Assembly (NCBI GenBank): GCA_034435375.1
Contig: DAOTXR010000044.1
Span: 1-64,000 of the forward strand
Direction of reading: 5' to 3'
Source: DAOTXR01 sp034435375
Lineage (GTDB): Bacteria > Chloroflexota > Anaerolineae > Aggregatilineales > UBA3940
Length of the DNA: 64,000 nt
The notes beneath the pieces were generated by a model that was not told the DNA's origin, ran no database searches, and saw only the letters and a program-made list of their open reading frames with translations. Shown piece by piece: positions 7,494-15,812 of the stretch. Positions within the stretch are counted from its first letter, which is position 1, and each line of letters begins with the position of its first letter. The position numbers and the translations under genes were made by a program.

Positions 7494-9050
7494 GTGATTG
7501 AATACCTGATCCGGCAGCGGGATTACTTGCTCGACATCTCACGCGCTCTGACCTCGCAACTGAGTTTGAGCGAGGTTTTGCGCCGTATCCTGCGCTCGGC
7601 AACGGAAATGCTGGGCGGGCAGGCAGGACTGATTGCGCTCTCTGACCAGGAAGGCAACTTTACCCTGCGGGCCAGCCATGGCATCCCGCCAACCGTCCTT
7701 CACCTATTTGCTCCGCTGCTCACTGACATTCCGCGCAGCAACACGGAGAGCTTTGTCATACCTGAGTTGGACCGAAAAATGCGGCTGGTCGCACATGCGG
7801 CGGGGATGGGTCTGCATCAGGTCATTGCGCTGCCGATGACCATAGGCCGCGAACTTGTAGGTGTGATCTACATCTTCCGGGCATATGGCGGCAGCTTCTC
7901 GGCCAATGATGTTCAATTGCTGCAAAGCTTTGCTCACCAGGCTGCAATTGCCGTCCACAACGCACGGCTGTATGAACAGGTCACGACTGACAAGCAGCGG
8001 TTGGATGCGATCCTGCGGCACAGTGCTGATGGCATTGCCATCCTTAAGCCCGACTTGTTCATCGAAAGCATCAACCTAGCGCTGGCTCGCATGACTGGTT
8101 GGCGCGTCGAGGATGCGTCGGGTGTGCATCATGATGAAGTGATCCGGTGGGCCCGGCGTGAGCCTGGTATGGACCTCAGCCAGGCAGTAGCAGGAGGATG
8201 GCCGCTCAGCGAGCAGAGTGTGCTTTACGTGGAAGGCGATTTGCAACATGTCAGCGGTTCGACGCTGAGTGTAGGCATCACCTATGCTCCCCTTTTTGAC
8301 GACAATAGACAGCTGCACAACGTCATCGCCAATGTACGCGATATCACGAAGTTCCGTGAGGCCGAGGCTGCCAAAACGATCTTCATCTCCATGATCTCGC
8401 ACGAACTCAAGACCCCAGTTTCTGTCATCAAGGGCTACGCCACGACATTGAGCCGTGACGATGTAGAGTGGGACCGAGCTACGGTTCATAATGGCTTGCG
8501 CGTGATCGACGAGGAAGCCGATAAGCTGAATGATCTGATCGAAAACCTGCTCGACGCCACGCGGTTGCAGCTGGGTACTTTTAGATTGCACTTTGGCCCC
8601 GTGGCGCTGGATGAGTTGGCCGAAAAGCTCGCCGAGAAGTTTCGCACGCAGACTGCTATCCACACCATCGAGACAGACTTTCCTGACGACTTCCCAGTTG
8701 TCCAGGGAGACGATCGCCGGCTATCCCAGGTACTTGCCAATCTGCTCAGCAATGCCATCAAGTACTCGCCGGAAGGCGGTCGTATCTCGATCGGTGGGCG
8801 GGTGGCAGAAGACAGTGTACAGGTCTTCGTCAGTGATGAGGGAATTGGATTGACACCTGAGCAGCAAGGGCTTCTCTTCCAACGGTTCTACCGGGCAGAT
8901 AACGCACTCACGCGCCAGACGCAGGGTGCTGGCCTGGGTCTATACATCGCCCGTTCGATCGTAGAAGCCCATGGTGGGCATATTTCGGTCGAGAGCGAGC
9001 CTGGCAAAGGGACCACCTTTACCATCTCAATGCCTTTGTCACGAGAATAG
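7494..9050 (+). CDS. Cytoplasmic sensor histidine kinase (GAF-PAS-HisKA-HATPase)
   Basis: A 518-residue two-component kinase without membrane helices. Domains in order: an N-terminal helix (1-30), GAF (about 30-165), PAS (about 175-285), HisKA with the phospho-acceptor in SMISHELKTPVSVIKGY (about 298-314), and HATPase_c with N-box LANLLSNAIKYSP, G1 SDEGIGL and G2 GAGLGLYIA (about 420-510). It should sense a soluble signal and pass phosphate to a response regulator; none is adjacent. An upstream ATG at 7467 is in frame, but it lies seven bases after a strong terminator, whereas TAAAAT at 7481-7486 would start transcription at GTG 7494. I therefore favour a leaderless start at 7494. The start codon is less certain than the family. 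Confidence 0.85.
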   Translation: MIEYLIRQRDYLLDISRALTSQLSLSEVLRRILRSATEMLGGQAGLIALSDQEGNFTLRASHGIPPTVLHLFAPLLTDIPRSNTESFVIPELDRKMRLVAHAAGMGLHQVIALPMTIGRELVGVIYIFRAYGGSFSANDVQLLQSFAHQAAIAVHNARLYEQVTTDKQRLDAILRHSADGIAILKPDLFIESINLALARMTGWRVEDASGVHHDEVIRWARREPGMDLSQAVAGGWPLSEQSVLYVEGDLQHVSGSTLSVGITYAPLFDDNRQLHNVIANVRDITKFREAEAAKTIFISMISHELKTPVSVIKGYATTLSRDDVEWDRATVHNGLRVIDEEADKLNDLIENLLDATRLQLGTFRLHFGPVALDELAEKLAEKFRTQTAIHTIETDFPDDFPVVQGDDRRLSQVLANLLSNAIKYSPEGGRISIGGRVAEDSVQVFVSDEGIGLTPEQQGLLFQRFYRADNALTRQTQGAGLGLYIARSIVEAHGGHISVESEPGKGTTFTISMPLSRE

Positions 9051-9065
9051 TGGGCGTGTTACAAT
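9036..9065 (+). promoter_or_regulatory. Candidate promoter of the CpXC gene
   Basis: TTGTCA (9036-9041), an 18-base spacer, and TACAAT (9060-9065). It overlaps the 3' end of the histidine kinase gene. Confidence 0.5.
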
Positions 9066-9148
9066 TGCCCTCTTGGTCTATTTGGAACGATCTTCCGATT
9101 GCTCATTACCTAGAACCATAGCCGGCACTGGCTTTGAAAGGAACTCCA

Positions 9149-10501
9149 ATGGCAAGATCCATGCCAACCAACATTGGGTGCCCATCGTGCGGGCAACCGT
9201 TCAACGCCTTTATTGAGCAGATCCTCGACCTGCGCGCCGACCCGACGGTCAAGGAACGTCTACTGACAGGCCGCATCAACATGATCACTTGCCCGCACTG
9301 CGGCTACCGGGGTGCAGTGGCTACGCCGCTGCTGTATCACGATCCTAGCAAACAGTTGGCAATCATCTATGTGCCGATGGAGTTAAACCTTCAGCAGATT
9401 GACCGTGAGCGGCTGATCGGCGAGATGACGAACGCTGTGATGCGGTCTATGCCTGAGGACTCGCCCAAGGGCTATCTGCTTCAGCCAGGCATGGCACTGA
9501 CCATGCAAGGGCTGCTCGAACAGGTCCTTGCGGCCGACGGCATCACGCGCGAGATGCTGGATACCGAGCGCCGCAAGATCGAGCTGGTGGAATTGTTGGC
9601 TAAGTCTAATGCACAGGAAGTTGAGCAGCTTCTGGCCGATAACCAAGATATCCTGGACCTCGGTGTGATCGAGTTGCTGGGAGCTGCAGCTCAGGCCGCC
9701 AGCGAGCGCGGGGACAATCGCACGTCTCTGCGGTTGTTGAACATTCGCACCCGTCTGATCGACACTACCGAGGCTGGCCAGCAACTCAAAGCGCAGCAGC
9801 AGGCCTTGATCGAGGCTACTGAGGAGCTAAAAGCTCTGGGCGAAGGCGGCATTACACGCGAAGCTTTCGTTGAGTTGTTGGTCCGAGCAGCGGACAACCC
9901 TGCAAAGATTGACGCTTTTGCGGCTATGGGGCGTCCACTGCTGGACTATACGACATTTCAAGTGCTGACTGGCTATATTGATCGTGCTCAAACTGAAGAA
10001 GAAAAGCAGCAGTTGATCGCCCTGCGCGAGCGCCTGCTTGCCGTTGCTGCTGAGTATGAGCGACAGGCACGGGCCGCCGTTGAGCGGGCTGCAGACACTC
10101 TACGCATGCTGCTCCAGGCTGGCGATGTGCGGGCGGCAATTTTGGCTAACTTGGAACGCATTGATCAGACTTTCCTCCAGATTCTTCAGGCTAATCTGGA
10201 GGAAGCTCGACGTACGGGAAATGTGCAGGTGTCTAGCCGATTGAAGCAGATTCGCGACGAAGTGCTAAACCTGATCCAGCAGTCAGCTCCGCCGGAGATT
10301 CGACTGATCAATGAGCTGCTTTCGGTTGAAGACGAGGCCGACTCGCTTGAGCTGCTGCGCTCCCATCAGGCAGATGTAAACGAGGAACTAGTCGAGGTGA
10401 TGGGCAAGTTAGCCGATCAGCTGCGCGAAAGCGGGAATGAGAGTGTGGCCCAGCGGCTGGATGTGATTCGAGCAGAAGCCGCACGCATGATCGCCGGCTA
10501 G
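9149..10501 (+). CDS. CpXC-domain protein with long helical C-terminus
   Basis: A 450-residue protein with an N-terminal CpXC-type zinc-ribbon domain: CPSCGQPF (about residues 11-18) and a second pair CPHCGYRG (about 49-56) that should bind one metal. From about residue 110 it is almost entirely charged, Glu/Gln/Arg-rich helix, probably coiled coil or a helical-repeat scaffold. No enzyme motif is visible. The CpXC domain has no established function that I know of. ATG 9149 has a ribosome site GAAAGGA and is preferred over TTG 9134. The gene converges on the rodA/pbpA operon, and no terminator is apparent in the 40 bases between them. Confidence 0.75.
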   Translation: MARSMPTNIGCPSCGQPFNAFIEQILDLRADPTVKERLLTGRINMITCPHCGYRGAVATPLLYHDPSKQLAIIYVPMELNLQQIDRERLIGEMTNAVMRSMPEDSPKGYLLQPGMALTMQGLLEQVLAADGITREMLDTERRKIELVELLAKSNAQEVEQLLADNQDILDLGVIELLGAAAQAASERGDNRTSLRLLNIRTRLIDTTEAGQQLKAQQQALIEATEELKALGEGGITREAFVELLVRAADNPAKIDAFAAMGRPLLDYTTFQVLTGYIDRAQTEEEKQQLIALRERLLAVAAEYERQARAAVERAADTLRMLLQAGDVRAAILANLERIDQTFLQILQANLEEARRTGNVQVSSRLKQIRDEVLNLIQQSAPPEIRLINELLSVEDEADSLELLRSHQADVNEELVEVMGKLADQLRESGNESVAQRLDVIRAEAARMIAG

Positions 10502-10541
10502 GTTGGCATTAAAACCCATGCCTCGGACGTAGCAGGGAGTA

Positions 10542-11957
10542 TCATCTTATCCCTGCCAATGCCGACAGTGCAGCCTGAAGAGCCTGCCCGCCGATCAGAG
10601 CAGGTACGTCCACGTCACCAGTGTCTTCAACTATGACAGCTACAGCGATGGCTCCAGCCTGGCTCTCGCCTTGATGGACGTAGCCGATGAACCAGGCGTC
10701 GAAGGTCCCTTCTGGGCCAGAAATGGCCAGCCCGCTGTGTCCATGTACGGCATAGCCAGGCAATGCTGCGGCTTGTGCTGCTCCTTCAGCCACAGCCAAG
10801 CGCATCAAGCCGGCAACAAGATCGGCGCTGGCCGGGCTGATCGTCCCGCGTGGAAAACCCTCAGCAGGGACGGCCTCCCACGACCCACCCAGGGGGCGAA
10901 CAGCCTGCATCAGACGCAGCGGTGGCATCTGCCCGCGGTCAGCGAAAGCAGCAGCCACCAGTGCCATCTGTAAGGGCGTGACCGTCAGGTTGCTCTGGCC
11001 CACTGCCGTCAGCAGCAAGTCAGTCTGTGCTGGATATACTCCCCGGGCGACGGATTCGACAGGCAGGGTGAAAGGTGGAGGCTCCAGCAGCCCAAAATCC
11101 GCCAAGACGGCATCTAGCCGACGGGCACCCACCTGCTGGGCCACTGCCTGAAAAGGCGCCGGGCAGGAGTGAAGGTAGGCTGCAGTCAGAGTGTCTATCG
11201 GCCCTCTCTGATCAGCACACGGGAGAAGCGTGTTGTCGACGTAAACGCCCACGATACCCTCGTGTTCCTGCTGTAGATTGACTGATCCTGTGTCCAACGC
11301 TGCACCCAGCACAATGGACTGCAAGATCGTGCCGGGCTGGTACAGTCCTTGGGTGGCGCGGTTGAACAACGGCGCATCAGGGTCAGCCGTCAAAGCGTCC
11401 CAGTTTTGGTCGAGGGTGTTCGGGTCGAATGTGGGATGGCTGCTGAGGGCTAACACCTCGCCATGTGGTACTGTGATGACAACGACCGCTCCCGTCCGAT
11501 CGCCAAGCGCCTGCTCGACAGTTTGCTGCACAGACAAGCTCAAGGTGAGCTGAACGTCATCACCCACCAATGGTTTGTGCATGAGATAGTGCAGGAGAGT
11601 CCGTCCACTCGAGGGAGGTATCGAGCCGCTGCGCAGGACGTCGTCATAAGCAGCCTCGATACCCCCTAACCCATATCGCAGACTGTAGTACCCGACTACA
11701 GGAGCGACCTCCGGGTGGGGATAGTGCCTTTGCACGAGGCCGCTCTCAGGGTCGGGCCGAGTTTCGGCTAACAATTGACCATCTCGGTCAAGAATCTGCC
11801 CGCGTTGGATGCGTTGTTCAGCGAGCACACGGCGCGGGTTGTCGTCGCGGGCTAGCAGCTGATCTCCACGGACAACCGTCCAGTAGCCCAACGCCAGCGC
11901 CACAAGGACAAAAGCAGCCAGTAGGGCTTTGCTCAGCCGGCTCAGAGAGACATTCAT
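10542..11957 (-). CDS. PbpA-like penicillin-binding protein with all three catalytic motifs lost
   Basis: A 471-residue class B PBP homologue. It keeps the actinobacterial PbpA plan: a short cytoplasmic start, one membrane helix (about 10-29), the pedestal start RIQRGQILDRDGQLLA (about 49-64), PVVGYYSLRYG (86-96), and a transpeptidase-like domain (about 135-460) with FDAWFIGYV (419-427). However, the nucleophile motif SxxK is TILQ (210-213, after LYQPG), SxN is SCP (264-266), and KTG is HSG (407-409, after YAVHG). A Ser/Lys acyl-enzyme cannot form, so I infer a non-enzymatic, structural or regulatory partner of the RodA encoded just upstream. The reading frame is intact, so it is not a decayed gene. 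Its start overlaps the rodA stop (ATGA), which fixes ATG 11957. Confidence 0.85.
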   Translation of the reverse strand: MNVSLSRLSKALLAAFVLVALALGYWTVVRGDQLLARDDNPRRVLAEQRIQRGQILDRDGQLLAETRPDPESGLVQRHYPHPEVAPVVGYYSLRYGLGGIEAAYDDVLRSGSIPPSSGRTLLHYLMHKPLVGDDVQLTLSLSVQQTVEQALGDRTGAVVVITVPHGEVLALSSHPTFDPNTLDQNWDALTADPDAPLFNRATQGLYQPGTILQSIVLGAALDTGSVNLQQEHEGIVGVYVDNTLLPCADQRGPIDTLTAAYLHSCPAPFQAVAQQVGARRLDAVLADFGLLEPPPFTLPVESVARGVYPAQTDLLLTAVGQSNLTVTPLQMALVAAAFADRGQMPPLRLMQAVRPLGGSWEAVPAEGFPRGTISPASADLVAGLMRLAVAEGAAQAAALPGYAVHGHSGLAISGPEGTFDAWFIGYVHQGESQAGAIAVAVIVEDTGDVDVPALIGGQALQAALSALAGIR

Positions 11958-13309
11958 GGGGCAAAATCCGCTGGTTGCGTAACCTTGGCAGGCAGAAGGT
12001 GAGCAAGGGTGAAGCAACTTTCGCCATCCGAGATGCGCAACAGCAGCCCAGCCATCACAAAGCTTGAGAGCAGTGAGCTGCCACCATAGCTAACAAATGG
12101 CAGGGTCACGCCGGTCAGCGGGATCAGCTTGAGCACTCCTCCCATAATTAACAGTGACTGCATACCAAGTGACACGCCGATCCCGGCGGCCAGCAAGGCA
12201 TGGAATGCATGCTGAAGACGAGCCATTGCAATTCGCATGGCACGCATCACAACAACCATCAGGCAAGCCAGGATGCCGAGTGCTCCTCCCATCCCCCACT
12301 CTTCGGCAATGGCAGCAAATACAAAATCTGAGTGTACCACTGGGACGAACGTCGGAGCGCCCTGGCCAACGCCTTGCCCAAAGATACCCCCCGCAGCAAC
12401 TGCCAGCAGCGACTGAACGACCTGGAAAGCCCGATCGTCGGCCTCCGGCCATGGATTCCACCACGTGTCGACACGCAACCGCACCACGTCGAACAACCAG
12501 TAGCCTGCCAGACCCGCAACCATCAGCAAGGCTAACCCCACGATGACGTAGCCTGCCTGTCCAGTCGATGCATACAACATAGCCAGGAAGATAAGAAAGA
12601 AAAGCGAGGCAGCCCCCAAGTCTCGTTGCCAGACCAGCAAAATTATGCAAAACCCCCACATCAGCAGCATAGGCGCAAGATAAGGCAGTGAGGGCAACTT
12701 CCAATGGCCTAGCTGAACGTGCGTCGATACCAGGAGCTCACGCTTGTCGGCTAGGTAGCTCGCCAGAAAAACAATCAACAGCAACTTGAGAATCTCTGAG
12801 GGCTGGAAGTATACCCGTCCAAAGCCTAACCACAGTCGAGGTGCATGCTGATCGCCAGAAGGATTAACTCCAAAAACCAACGTCGTTGCTAGCACAGCCA
12901 GGCCTAATAACAGCCATGTGTAGCGGAATCGACGCAGGATCCGTAGGTTGGGTGCCAGTGTTGCCATGATCACCAGACCCACTGACGAGATCGCCAGCCA
13001 GACTGTCTGGCGAGTTGCAAATGGCGGAGCCAGCCGTGCAACGAGGGTCAGACCCCAGCCAGCCATCATCATGATCACTGGTAGGATCAGCGGATCGCGG
13101 CGAGGCAACAGCCTGCTTAACATCATGTGAGATATCAGCACACATGACACCCAGATGGCCAGCGGCCACAAAGCGACCCACGGTTCCTGTCGCACCAGCG
13201 CCAATGCAACGCGGTTCAGACCTACAAATACGGCGGCCAGTGCCAGCAAGACTCGCTCTCGCTGGACATTCTGTCTTATTGCCGCCTCACCTTCAGTCGC
13301 AATGTCCAT
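11954..13309 (-). CDS. FtsW/RodA/SpoVE-family peptidoglycan glycosyltransferase
   Basis: A 451-residue SEDS-family polytopic membrane protein with about ten to twelve helices. Family landmarks are QPSEILKLLLIVFLASYLA (about 192-210), HSDFVFAAIAEEWG (about 329-342) and the C-terminal TGVTLPFVSYGGSSLLSSF (about 399-417). SEDS proteins polymerise lipid II into glycan strands and work with a class B PBP. Here the paired PBP gene overlaps the stop codon by four bases but encodes a protein lacking catalytic residues. The setting next to fhaA and fhaB matches the RodA of actinobacterial operons. RodA is more likely than FtsW from context only. Confidence 0.88.
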   Translation of the reverse strand: MDIATEGEAAIRQNVQRERVLLALAAVFVGLNRVALALVRQEPWVALWPLAIWVSCVLISHMMLSRLLPRRDPLILPVIMMMAGWGLTLVARLAPPFATRQTVWLAISSVGLVIMATLAPNLRILRRFRYTWLLLGLAVLATTLVFGVNPSGDQHAPRLWLGFGRVYFQPSEILKLLLIVFLASYLADKRELLVSTHVQLGHWKLPSLPYLAPMLLMWGFCIILLVWQRDLGAASLFFLIFLAMLYASTGQAGYVIVGLALLMVAGLAGYWLFDVVRLRVDTWWNPWPEADDRAFQVVQSLLAVAAGGIFGQGVGQGAPTFVPVVHSDFVFAAIAEEWGMGGALGILACLMVVVMRAMRIAMARLQHAFHALLAAGIGVSLGMQSLLIMGGVLKLIPLTGVTLPFVSYGGSSLLSSFVMAGLLLRISDGESCFTLAHLLPAKVTQPADFAP

Positions 13310-13327
13310 CCTCGGCGCACCATATCC

Positions 13328-14203
13328 TTATTCCAGGTATTTGCCTACCAGTGGCTTCAGGCGGCTGGCTGTCTCCGGTGGAATTTTGCGCCGGTCGGTG
13401 ATGATGGCCGAGGCCATGGCGTGCGGACACTCGCAAGTGCGTTCTGTCTCAGCCAGCTGCGCAACCACATCAAGGATAGCTCTCTGAGCAAGCTCTAGGT
13501 TGTTGTTAAGCACACGTATGACCATCTCGACCGTGACTGGCCCCTCGCTCTCGTGCCATACATCGTAATCGGTGACATGTGCCATAGTGGCGTAGCACAT
13601 CTCAGCCTCGCGCGCCAGATAGGCCTCCGGTGAGGTTGTCATGCCGATGATCGACATACCCCACGATCGGTAGATGTTGCTCTCGGCCCGTGTGCTGAAG
13701 CGTGGCCCTTCAATTGTAATGAACGCTCCACCCTCATGGACCGTTCCGCCTGCCTTGCGTGTGCTCTCAGCCAGAACATGGCTCAAATCTGGGCAGAATG
13801 GATTGGCAACACCAGTGTGAGCGACCAGGCCCTCGCCAAAGAAGCTACGCCCTGGCCGATCTTTGGTGTTGTCGTAGAGCTGGTCGGGAATCACAATGTG
13901 GCCAGGCGCAAAATCCTCGCGCAGCGAACCGCAAGCGCTCACTGAGACGATGCGTTCCACACCCAGCACCTTGAGGGCGAAGATGTTGGCTCGGTAAGGC
14001 ACCTCTGAGGGTGTATAGACGTGCCCACGTCCATGCCGGGGAAGAAATGCCACACGGCTATTCCCCAGCGATCCAATGATTATGGAGTCGGACGGCGCAC
14101 CAAATGGTGTATCCATCTTGCGCTCTACCACATCGGTCAGTTGCGGCATGTTGTATAGGCCTGAACCGCCAATAATGGCTATCCGAACCGTTTCTTCTCC
14201 CAT
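13328..14203 (-). CDS. mtnP: S-methyl-5'-thioadenosine phosphorylase
   Basis: A 291-residue purine-phosphorylase-fold enzyme that splits methylthioadenosine to adenine and methylthioribose-1-phosphate in methionine salvage. Phosphate-site IGGSGLYNM (about residues 10-18), LPRHGRGHVYTPSEVPYRANI (about 54-74, in full), SACGSLRE (about 88-95), the methionine in SIIGMTTSPEAYLAREAE (about 184-201) and the base-site TDYDVWH (about 211-217) all fit MTAP. The Asp pair in the base site favours 6-amino purines over hypoxanthine or guanine. AAGGAG precedes ATG 14203. Its place between fhaB and rodA is odd: in actinobacteria this position holds a phosphoprotein phosphatase gene. Confidence 0.9.
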   Translation of the reverse strand: MGEETVRIAIIGGSGLYNMPQLTDVVERKMDTPFGAPSDSIIIGSLGNSRVAFLPRHGRGHVYTPSEVPYRANIFALKVLGVERIVSVSACGSLREDFAPGHIVIPDQLYDNTKDRPGRSFFGEGLVAHTGVANPFCPDLSHVLAESTRKAGGTVHEGGAFITIEGPRFSTRAESNIYRSWGMSIIGMTTSPEAYLAREAEMCYATMAHVTDYDVWHESEGPVTVEMVIRVLNNNLELAQRAILDVVAQLAETERTCECPHAMASAIITDRRKIPPETASRLKPLVGKYLE

Positions 14204-14237
14204 TTTTCACTCCTTGCGGGCAATACATCAGGGGCTG

Positions 14238-14675
14238 CTAGCCAGGTTCAAAGCGCAAACAGACCCGGCCAATTCCAATCTCGTCACCGGAGGATAGAAC
14301 CACAACGCCCGTGATCGGGACGCCATTCAGCGTCGTGCCATTGCGACTTTGTCGGTCCTCCAGCCACCACTGCCCTTTGCTCAGGGTAATCTGAGCGTGC
14401 TCCACGCTGGCAAATGTGTCCGGCAGAACAACAACGTTGGTGGGGCCACGCCCCAGCGTCGTGACTGGCCGCAGAGGGTATTCCCGCCCCACTTCGAGTG
14501 GCAGGCCATCACTCCGAATGACGATCAGCCGGCCCAGAGCACGGTGGCTGTCCTGAAAGCGCCAGTTCGCTGTGCGCATGTCGCGCCATAGGAAGACCGC
14601 CAACATAGCTAGAAATGCATACAGGACGAGCACGATGGCAATGCGCAGGATCAGGATGACTGTGTCCAGGGGCAT
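14238..14675 (-). CDS. FhaB-like membrane-anchored FHA-domain protein
   Basis: A 145-residue protein with an N-terminal membrane helix (about residues 7-29) and a C-terminal forkhead-associated domain (about 65-142). FHA core residues are visible: TTLGRGPTN (Gly-Arg), the phosphothreonine-pocket SVEHAQI and the RQSRNGTTLNG loop with Asn-Gly. FHA domains bind phosphothreonine made by PknB-type kinases. In mycobacteria the equivalent FhaB sits beside FhaA and RodA/PbpA, and it recruits or regulates wall-growth proteins. The SVEH wording, rather than SRxH, is a mild variation at the pocket. Confidence 0.83.
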   Translation of the reverse strand: MPLDTVILILRIAIVLVLYAFLAMLAVFLWRDMRTANWRFQDSHRALGRLIVIRSDGLPLEVGREYPLRPVTTLGRGPTNVVVLPDTFASVEHAQITLSKGQWWLEDRQSRNGTTLNGVPITGVVVLSSGDEIGIGRVCLRFEPG

Positions 14676-14696
14676 ATGGACCTCGCAGACCTGCTT

Positions 14697-15461
14697 TCAG
14701 TCAGCCCGTCCATCATCGGGCAAGCCTGCCGCCTGAGCAGGATCGGCGCTCTCTTCTCCTACGATGTAGATGAGGCTGTGGCCTGCTAGGCCGATGATGT
14801 CGCCCGATTGAAGCACCATCTCTTGAATAGGACGATTGTTGACCGTCGTTCCGGCCATGCTCCCGAGGTCGAAAATGAGATGATATCCGGAGCGCAGGCG
14901 AATCTGGGCATGACGGCGCGACACTCGTGGGTCGTCGATCGTAATTTCATTGTGCCGTCCGCGCCCCAGGTTTATAACAGGCTTGCTGAGCGTGATACGT
15001 TGCCCACCGTCCACGATGAGCTCCGCTTTGGGTATGGGTTGGTCCTGGATATCAGTGCGCGGCATGGCCTGGGTTGAGTCAGATTGAGGGCTGCTGTGCT
15101 GCGCACTGATGGTAACTTGATGTGGGGCAATTTGCTGATCAGCCAGCAGGCGAACCTCGGGCAAACGCGCCAGCGCCAGCCCTGCCATACGTGCCACCTC
15201 GACCAGTTCCGCGGCCATGCGGGCGGCAACATCGTGATGCTCGCCCAGAATTGCAGCATGATCCTGAGGATTCATCCACACAACGTACACGTCAGGAGCC
15301 ACACGCAGGTCTTTGCGCGTTATGACATGGTCTTCCATAGCGCGGGCTAGTTGGACGGCAACTTCACGCGGATGCAGGTAGCCTGCCAAGAGACGCGAGA
15401 GACCACCCTCAATTAGGCGCTGCACCCGATCCTCAAAGTGTGATAGACGATCATGCATCAT
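14697..15461 (-). CDS. FhaA-like protein (DUF3662 plus FHA domain)
   Basis: A 254-residue protein. Residues 1-115 match the FhaA N-terminal domain (DUF3662/FhaA_N): LSHFEDRVQRLIEGG, HPREVAVQLARAME, and PDVYVVWMNPQDH. After a Gln/Ser-rich linker comes an FHA domain (about 155-238) with VINLGRGRHNEI, SRRHAQI and the TVNN turn. In actinobacteria FhaA is phosphorylated by PknB and controls lipid II flippase and wall synthesis. It heads the reverse-strand operon fhaA-fhaB-mtnP-rodA-pbpA. The promoter TATAAT ends nine bases before ATG 15461, so the mRNA appears to be leaderless. The cognate kinase is not in the operon; a PknB-like kinase is at 59995. Confidence 0.87.
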   Translation of the reverse strand: MMHDRLSHFEDRVQRLIEGGLSRLLAGYLHPREVAVQLARAMEDHVITRKDLRVAPDVYVVWMNPQDHAAILGEHHDVAARMAAELVEVARMAGLALARLPEVRLLADQQIAPHQVTISAQHSSPQSDSTQAMPRTDIQDQPIPKAELIVDGGQRITLSKPVINLGRGRHNEITIDDPRVSRRHAQIRLRSGYHLIFDLGSMAGTTVNNRPIQEMVLQSGDIIGLAGHSLIYIVGEESADPAQAAGLPDDGRAD

Positions 15462-15469
15462 ATGGGCGC

Positions 15470-15498
15470 ATTATAGCCCACGCCTACCAAACAACCAA
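15470..15498 (-). promoter_or_regulatory. Promoter of the fhaA operon (leaderless geometry)
   Basis: Reading the reverse strand: TTGGTT (15498-15493), a 17-base spacer, and TATAAT (15475-15470). Initiation about seven bases downstream falls within one or two bases of ATG 15461. Confidence 0.7.
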
Positions 15499-15536
15499 GC
15501 TGAGCAGGCAAGCATTGAGCAATCGGCGTCCTACCG

Positions 15537-15565
15537 TTGCCGATCCGTGCCCATTGCGGTAAAAT
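15537..15565 (+). promoter_or_regulatory. Promoter of tRNA-Gln
   Basis: TTGCCG (15537-15542), a 17-base spacer, and TAAAAT (15560-15565), ending 11 bases before the tRNA. Confidence 0.75.
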
Positions 15566-15576
15566 GGATTTTGCCT

Positions 15577-15648
15577 TGGGGGATAGTTTAATGGGCAGAA
15601 CAGTGGACTCTGGATCCATCAGTCGGGGTTCGAATCCCTGTCCCCCAG
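15577..15648 (+). tRNA. tRNA-Gln (CTG)
   Basis: A 72-base cloverleaf. The acceptor stem TGGGGGA pairs with TCCCCCA, with discriminator G at 15648. The anticodon stem GTGGA/TCCAT closes loop CTCTGGA, giving anticodon CTG at 15610-15612. The T-loop GGTTCGAATCC is present. The 3' CCA is not encoded. The U1-A72 acceptor pair is typical of tRNA-Gln. Confidence 0.93.
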
Positions 15649-15655
15649 CCTGAAT

Positions 15656-15689
15656 GAGCCATCTCGACAGACCATTGTCAAGATGGCTC
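15656..15689 (+). terminator. Hairpin after tRNA-Gln, likely terminator
   Basis: GAGCCATCTCGACA (15656-15669) pairs with TGTCAAGATGGCTC (15676-15689), with one mismatch in 14 positions. Only a weak T-rich stretch follows, so it may act as a terminator or processing barrier. Confidence 0.55.
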
Positions 15690-15812
15690 GTGTGCTTTCG
15701 GGTCAGAAACATGATGCTAATAGGACAAATATCATCCTGTTCCGTGATGGGCGTTACTTTAGTTCTACCAGGAACAAGCTATGATCGGTGTACAAACCCG
15801 TGGGGAGGGATT

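Noticed and set aside
8076..8663. A 195-codon reverse-strand frame inside the histidine kinase gene.
   Set aside because: It is antisense to conserved PAS/HisKA sequence and shows no domain pattern.
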